Shown: positions 58,510 to 64,000 of the stretch, one piece after another
Layout of the letters: each line of letters opens with the position of its first letter
Numbering within the stretch: the first letter of the stretch is position 1
NCBI RefSeq assembly: GCF_000003815.2
Contig: NC_049995.1
Coordinates: 16,929,672 to 16,993,671 of the forward strand
Source of the DNA: Branchiostoma floridae
Lineage: Eukaryota; Chordata; Leptocardii; Amphioxiformes; Branchiostomatidae
Length of the DNA stretch: 64,000 bases
Direction of reading: 5' to 3'
Made by a program: the position numbers and the translations under genes
The notes under the pieces: generated by a model
Seen by the model: only the letters and a program-made list of their open reading frames with translations
Databases searched by the model: none
Told to the model about the DNA's origin: nothing

Positions 58510-60090
58510 TTACGTCAGCCATTAGGCAGTTTTCTCCCTGTTATCCCGATCTAGTCGGGCTAGAGTAAAACTTTATGAAAATATTATGAATAGGAATCAC
58601 ACCGCCTTGATGAAGCGATACATTAGCAGAAAAACACTTACTCACGGCCGTCAGCAGCAGAAATACGACTGTATAATCTTGAAAAACTTTTAGCAATCAT
58701 GTAGAAAATTTAAACGTTGCTGTCATGATGTTGTCTTCTATCGGGAATACGTTTGTTTGTTAAATACGCGGAGTGATGTTGTTTTGGGAAGTGCTTTCAA
58801 ATCTTTTCTTCACACTATATCTATTCCAGAGAAAAAAATTACGAATTGTCACTGGCTCCAGTTTCTACAGCACTCTTCTTCACTATTTAGACAACGTAGA
58901 ATGTTGAATGTGTAAGATGTTAACAGATTTCAATTTCATTTAGAAATTTTTTGCCCAAATGACAATAAGACACAAATACATCAATCTGCATGGATGCTTT
59001 GGTGAGTGAGTGATTGCCGCTTTGCAACAGAACAAAATAGAATTATCAACAGTAGGGCTGAGTAAAAAGGGCTGACGTCAGAGTTGCGTTGCGCAGTACA
59101 GTGCCCAAAATGGGAAGACGACTTGGGTGTGACTTAAAATCCTTGAAAATCCTTTTTTCCTTGAAAATTTTGGCCCAATCTGGACATTTTTTCAGTTAGA
59201 AGGGACAGGTAGGGCCTAATCTTTCCTGTTTGGGTCAAAATTTGTTCAGTTTAGCAGTTTAGCTGGTGTCAGGACAGGTTTGAGTTATAGGGTGCTACCG
59301 GTTGTATCAGGAGGGAACAGGGGTCAAAGGTGAGGTTTCTTTCATAGAGTGAGCTTTTCTCGGAGAATGAGCAGAACAACCCCCTGTTTTGTTTGAATGT
59401 TTATAAACTAGACCCAAGTGACTTTCTGCTGGAGAAGAATGATTAAGATTGAAATATGGGTTAGTAGTTTTTTAAGCCTTCATTCGGTGTATTATAACAT
59501 GCTTGCCAATGGACAGCCCGAACTTCGATGTCTTTCCTAGAGGACAACGATTGGGCAAATGCCAGCAGAGGCATGTCAAAGGGCCTAGGCCTGTTACAAT
59601 GCTAAGACAATATGCGATGTGCCAAATGTAAGGTGGAAACATACTTACAGGGGGTGATGTTCACACAATTTTTACCACCTGCTGAGTGAGTTCCTTACTT
59701 CGAATTCAGCTCAGGTCAATTCGCACTGTTTTCCTCGGGAGTCCCGTTATGGGGCAGCTAGAAGTAAAACTAAGAGACATGAACTGTCATTTGCACCTCG
59801 CTCTATGATATTGCTGTACTATTTAAATTTAGATTCCAGTTCTTTTGTACTTAATCAGTAATGATTGTTAATTTTATCATAAAAATATTTTATCTGATCG
59901 CTGTTGAAATTTAAAAGGTGTATTTATGCATCAATGTTAAACTTCATTAATCATGGAACTTTTATCATTTTCAAGCGATTCTGTGGCTGATGGCGCAATT
60001 GATGTTTAATATCGCATGTCAAGACAATCAGAAATAAAGCAAAATCAGAATCAGAATCTGACCTGGCAATTGTTTTTCATACCCTAGAAT
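58510..60090. repeat. 3' flank of gene 2, near-identical to 50280-51860
   Basis: Paralogous copy of the gene 1 3' flank. Confidence 0.8.
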
Positions 60091-60114
60091 GAGAGATTTC
60101 ATTGAACTGTGTCA

Positions 60115-60719
60115 ACCCGATGGCGACTTTTCGGTCGACTGACTCATTCCTTGGTGATTTGGATGGGTAAAGGTCAGAGTGAATAAGCTGCTCATGGCTT
60201 TCCTAGAAACCAGGTCTACATCGTTCTCCGTTTATAAATTTTATATATCGCTAGCTCCTACCATGGGTATCACAGTAAAAACAAGACCATATCATGTCTT
60301 GATACCAAAAGCAAAGGGTTTGCTGCAGTGCGATGTTCATAAATCAGGGACCCGAATTGACCTTGACCTTCGACTTCCAATCACTTGTATAACTAGGCAG
60401 CTGCAGTTCCATCAGATGTCGCTAGGAAGCAGTTCTCCCCATGTTATCAGAAACTTGTCAGTATATGCGATGAAGTAGCAATCCCCCACCTTGATGAAAA
60501 AGTTCAGAAACAAACATACGGCAACGTAGTAGTACTCAGTGCCAAACAACAGTAAAAATGTTCATATAAGAAATTGTCCTATCTTAGACACCTCTCTCCA
60601 AGGCTTACAAAGTAATTGTTCGCATCTTTGTGTTAAAAATGAAGCAAAAGGCATTTGTTTACCTGAGAAAAGTTTGCAGTGCGTGGGCTAACGTTTCATC
60701 TTGAAGATTTGTCTGCACT
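60115..60719. promoter_or_regulatory. 5' flank of gene 3
   Basis: Near-identical to the gene 2 flank, including TTGACCTTGACCTT at 60357-60370. The 99-codon open frame here differs from the unit 2 frame mainly by replacements and lacks an upstream ATG, so it is not called as a gene. Confidence 0.5.
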
Positions 60720-60805
60720 TGCAAAAACAAAACGTCATTAGACTTGCGTCATACCATCTGATCCTTCCATATAAGGGCAATAGTTTCAGCGCATCCCCAG
60801 ACAAA
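60720..60805 (+). promoter_or_regulatory. Gene 3 core promoter candidate
   Basis: TATAAG at 60770-60775 with the same upstream TTGCGTCATACCATCTGATC, 119 bp before the ATG. Confidence 0.5.
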
Positions 60806-60888
60806 TCGGGATATAATACTCCATATTCATGCGTCTTGACTTTGCCTGTTGTCTACTGCGCACTCCCTGCTTGTCACACTACAACAAA

Positions 60889-61300
60889 ATGCGAAAGCAA
60901 GCAGAGCCCCTCCGGACCGGTTCCTCCGGACCTCGCAGTAGTCAAACCAGCGGGCCGTCGCCCAAACCCCCTCCTGTCCGTCAGCTCAAAGGCGCCTCTG
61001 ACATGCGGCACCAAGACGAAGGAACTTCTCCAAACACGTACGCAGAAGCAGAGAGAGTGTACTACACAATCAAGGATGAAGATCTGCCGCCGTCTTCACG
61101 TGTGTTGCAGCGACAGTATAAGTTACCCCAGGGGGAGGGGGAAATCAGTGGGCCGCCACCCCAACCCCCTCCTGTTCCTGTCCATCAGGGTGGTTTCCGC
61201 GGGCGTGTCCGCCATGGCAACGGCGCTTCTGACGACCAGGAAGCGTCTTCACACACGTACGAAGAAGCCGAGCCGGTGAAACGTCACGTCACGTCTGAAG
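60889..61300 (+). CDS. Gene 3 exon 1: cytoplasmic tail
   Basis: Closest to gene 2 exon 1. The first TYEEAE motif reads NTYAEAE; the second TYEEAE and the VYYTI motif are intact. Confidence 0.8.
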
Positions 61301-63896
61301 GTAGCCGACTCTTTTCTATTTTGCCCCTCAAGAATACTGTATAGTTTTATTTGTGCAATCAATTTTTTTAAAAAGAAAATGTATGTATGCCTTATATAAG
61401 TATGTATAGGTATCTACATCTTATATTACGTCATACCTGTGAGGCGAAAACGTTCGATACGAGTGTTCCGGACCGGGTGATAACTTTCCGTACGGCCCGG
61501 GCTCTTAGTTGTATCACACGGGCTCCATTCGAATAAATCGAACTATTTCGAGCGGGCCGAATGTGGCACGGTTGGCAATTCGATTACCTGATTCTCCGGC
61601 CGTCTGGCGATCCGACCCGCGGTCGGGCTGGGACCTCGGATGATACGGAATACACCGTGTTGTATTCTAAATTAATCTAACACTTAAGTTCCGGGCTTGT
61701 GTTGGTTTTCGCATGTTCTACCCCCAAAAATGGTTTATTATGATCATTGTGATCGGTTGTGAATAATTCATCAACTCGGAGGCTGAATCCCATTAAGTAC
61801 AGGCAATACTTCAAATTAACAATTTTTTATTCATGAATATTCATGAAAATTTAATAAGCTTAAACCATCTTAGACCCCATTCACACTCGGAAAAACGATT
61901 CGAATAAAACATGTTATCCGAATAAAACTACCCGATCCGAATAAAACTTAGCAGTATGAACGCTCCCAAATCACTTGGATTTCATCGATTCGAATCCCTC
62001 GCGATCCACCTCGGGGAGGTGGGTAAAACTCCGGGAAGTGGATAAAACTGCGCCGCGGGGAGTCTCGATTCGTGCGATTCGGCAGTGTGAACGCGCAAGT
62101 GGATAGGATTCCGCTTATTCTGGGGTGTAACGTCATTCATCCGGGAACTTGGGGTCATACTTCGAAACACTACACACTGATTGCTTCGTTTTTCAGCGAG
62201 CATTTTCCACCGTATTTTACTTCCAACAACAATAAGGCCAGGTTGATTTGATTATATGGATGACATCCGCGCTCGCACCAATTTTCGGCCATTTCCAAAA
62301 GAAAAAAGTTTTCGACCACGCAATAGATTGTGCAAAGCAGCTGTAAAATGAGCACAAATATTCCGTAGATTGAAAAAAAAGTATCAGAAAACAGATAACT
62401 AATGCCATAGAATGCCAAAATGAATCTAAAGTCAAGGAATAAGATGTGAAAGGACAGAAAGAAAAAAAATCTATTGTTGGTTGGGGGAGGTACCAGTACA
62501 GAAAATTCAGGTCCAGAGGATCATTTCCAGGTACGGACATGAACCTGGACCTGATTGTCCGTGGAAACTTGAGAACTGGCAATACTCAAAACAATGGTAA
62601 TTGGTCAATTTTGCTACAAAGGAATCTGTTTGGTGGATTATTGGACTCCCACTGCATTTTAAAATCCCATCTCCATGTAATAAAGGCTAACTGTCTCTTG
62701 AATTCGCTCTTGTTGTCTTCTTGGCCCCCCGGTTAGACCCCAAATGGCTGCTGACATAGTGTGTCCATTTTGTAACTGGCGAAACCTGTTCCTCTGTTGT
62801 TTTTTTCAGGTCTGTTTTTTTTGGATTGGTCCAAGAAGAAAAAAATGTTTTGCACCCGTATGATGTACTGGTCCCTACACCTAACTGTTGGTATACCATA
62901 CTATGTGTGTTTAGTCCTATGTTCAACCTTCCTGGCCACTTTGATTTCATACTGAAGGCAACTTTTTTTTTTGGCCAAACTTTTTTTTTATTCGCTCGCT
63001 CGCATCAGTTTTGGAGTTCCCGGAGGATGTCATCCATATAATCAAATCAACATGGCCTAAGGGGAAAGAAAGGGAAATCTTCATCATTCGCCAAGTGGAC
63101 ACCGTAACAAACGAAGCTGCTTTAATATTTCCATCTGGGGGTGGGAGGAGACACAGAAAAAGCTCGGGAAGGTTCATAAAAACAAGGACATAATACTAGT
63201 AATATGAAGATATATCCGAAAGAATGGCGGAGCATGGAGTTGAGAAATCCCTCGACCAGTGCAGAAATAAAGTGAAGAATCTCACCGCCAACTATCACAA
63301 GACGTAGCGATACATCTTTGAAACGCAACTAATGTTTTATTCAGATAAGACTGAGGGCGCACTAATCGGATTGCTGAAGAGCAGTGTGAACACAATTTTG
63401 GATCGGATAGAAAAATTTTTATTCGGATAAATGTTTTATTCGAATCGTTTTTCTGAGTGTGAATGGGGTCATAATCATTTGACTATTGTATAATTTTTAT
63501 TTTACATGTATTGAGGAGGTGTATTTTACTCATTCTATGTGTACAAAACATAATGTCATGAAAACATCTGAACAAATTAGCTTTGAATAGTTTAGTGTTT
63601 TTACTTCGAACTATTTGAATTCGCAGATTTTAGAGAAGGTACATTTTGTCGAAGCGACAAATTAGTTTCTTACCCTTTAAATGGTAGCGCAATGTTATTA
63701 AACGTAATTAAACTCTATAATGACTAAAACCAAATGACTGTTTGTAACAGACCACGTGTATCCTGGTGGAGCAAGCGGCCGCCGTGCTTTCTGTAGCTTC
63801 ATCCGCTACCACCTCAGCTACATGGTGGCCGGTATTGCCGTGTTGCTAAGCCTGGTCACTGTGGGAATCGCCCCTCTGACGTTCATCAATAAGAAG
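60889..63896 (+). CDS. Gene 3: collagen-PAN family member, 5' part only (exons 1-2, runs off window)
   Basis: Exon 1 is 60889-61300 (137 residues, phase 1, donor GAAG|GTAGCC) and exon 2 is 63751-63896 (acceptor TTTGTAACAG, donor AAG|GTGAAC; 49 residues including the split codon). Exon 1 starts [11 protein letters not shown] and carries [21 protein letters not shown] and [12 protein letters not shown]. Exon 2 gives [20 protein letters not shown] and an NKK stop-transfer end. Stalk, collagen and PAN exons would lie past base 64000. Intron 1 is about 2.45 kb because of a 1.6 kb nested transposon and a GC-rich insert. No break is seen in the coding part present. Confidence 0.8.
61430..61678. mobile_element. 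GC-rich insertion in intron 1 of gene 3, unidentified
   Basis: Flanks CTTATAT and AATCTAACAC are contiguous in gene 2 (53450-53465). The insert is far richer in GC than its surroundings, with CCGTACGGCCCGGGCTC and TCGGGCTGGGACC. No coding frame and no clear inverted ends. Confidence 0.5.
61873..63470. mobile_element. 1.6 kb DNA transposon in intron 1 of gene 3, composite
   Basis: GACCCCATTCACACTCGGAA at the left, inverted TTCTGAGTGTGAATGGGGTC at the right; both continue as CGATTCGAATAAAACAT. Gene 2 has no such insert at the same intron site (53655-53665). No transposase frame. It holds a second inverted-repeat element (62235-63058). Confidence 0.85.
62235..63058. mobile_element. AGGCCA-ended foldback element nested in the 1.6 kb transposon
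   Basis: AGGCCAGGTTGATTTGATTA-TATGGATGACATCC at the left; inverted GGATGTCATCCATATAATCA-AATCAACATGGCCT at the right. Inside, at 62490-62560, lies a decayed fragment of the CAGGTCC/TACCGGTAC MITE family. Confidence 0.8.
63751..63896 (+). CDS. Gene 3 exon 2: transmembrane segment
   Basis: Homologous to exon 2 of genes 1 and 2, with the same splice borders and phases. Substitutions SCMA to SYMV lie at the start of the membrane span. Confidence 0.82.
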
Positions 63897-64000
63897 GTGA
63901 ACCTCACAAAGTCTTTGCTGGACAGAATTTTGCCTTGCAACAAGTAAATATCTAGTTTTTTTTATAACATCTTCTGTAGTTCATGTTATTCTTAAATACT

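Noticed and set aside
1-64000. Bacterial or phage content (operons, CRISPR arrays, ribosome binding sites)
   Set aside because: Splice sites, SINEs, MITEs and low coding density indicate a eukaryotic chromosome. The regular repeats have no constant short repeat with unique spacers.

Overview
The window looks like nuclear DNA of an invertebrate deuterostome, most likely amphioxus (Branchiostoma). The reasons are small phase-1 exons with GT/AG borders, tRNA-derived SINEs, dense inverted-repeat DNA transposons, many degenerate tandem repeats, and above all a tandem family of collagen-type membrane proteins of a kind I associate with amphioxus. The species call is inference. There is one 100-base assembly gap (45248-45347).

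Positions 1-43,000 hold no gene I can support. They are a mosaic of degenerate tandem arrays with units of roughly 120-400 bp. These are interrupted by SINEs (about 4799, 24220, 29745, 37560), a Tc1/mariner copy with a dead transposase (8747-10004), two TTAA-flanked elements (34377-34712 and 36931-37553), a hAT-type MITE (42333-42564), TA-flanked MITEs (10975, 19551), a LINE 3' end (34777-35200), a 1.03 kb element with GC-rich terminal repeats (1836-2861) and several AGGCCA-ended foldback elements. Several TEs sit inside tandem arrays, so insertion order can be read.

Positions 43,280-64,000 hold a tandem array of three related genes on the + strand, two complete and one cut by the window end. 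Each encodes a predicted type II membrane protein. From the N terminus these carry a proline-rich cytoplasmic tail with tyrosine motifs (exon 1), a transmembrane segment (exon 2), a short coiled-coil stalk (exon 3), an interrupted collagen-like domain made from 51/60-bp repeats (exon 4) and one six-cysteine PAN/Apple domain (exon 5). A tiny last exon adds three residues. My models give 605 aa (gene 1) and 787 aa (gene 2); every internal junction keeps frame, and intron 3 of both genes uses a GC donor. The layout parallels class A scavenger receptors (SR-A, MARCO) with a PAN domain in place of SRCR. A cell-surface recognition or innate-immune receptor is therefore the most economical inference, but no ligand or function can be read from the sequence.

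The array is a mosaic. The 3' ends of genes 1 and 2 (from the end of the PAN exon through about 2.5 kb of flank) are nearly identical, as are the 5' ends of genes 2 and 3. The PAN core, collagen repeat number and stalk length differ between genes 1 and 2. This pattern suggests recent unequal exchange, with variation concentrated in the extracellular part.
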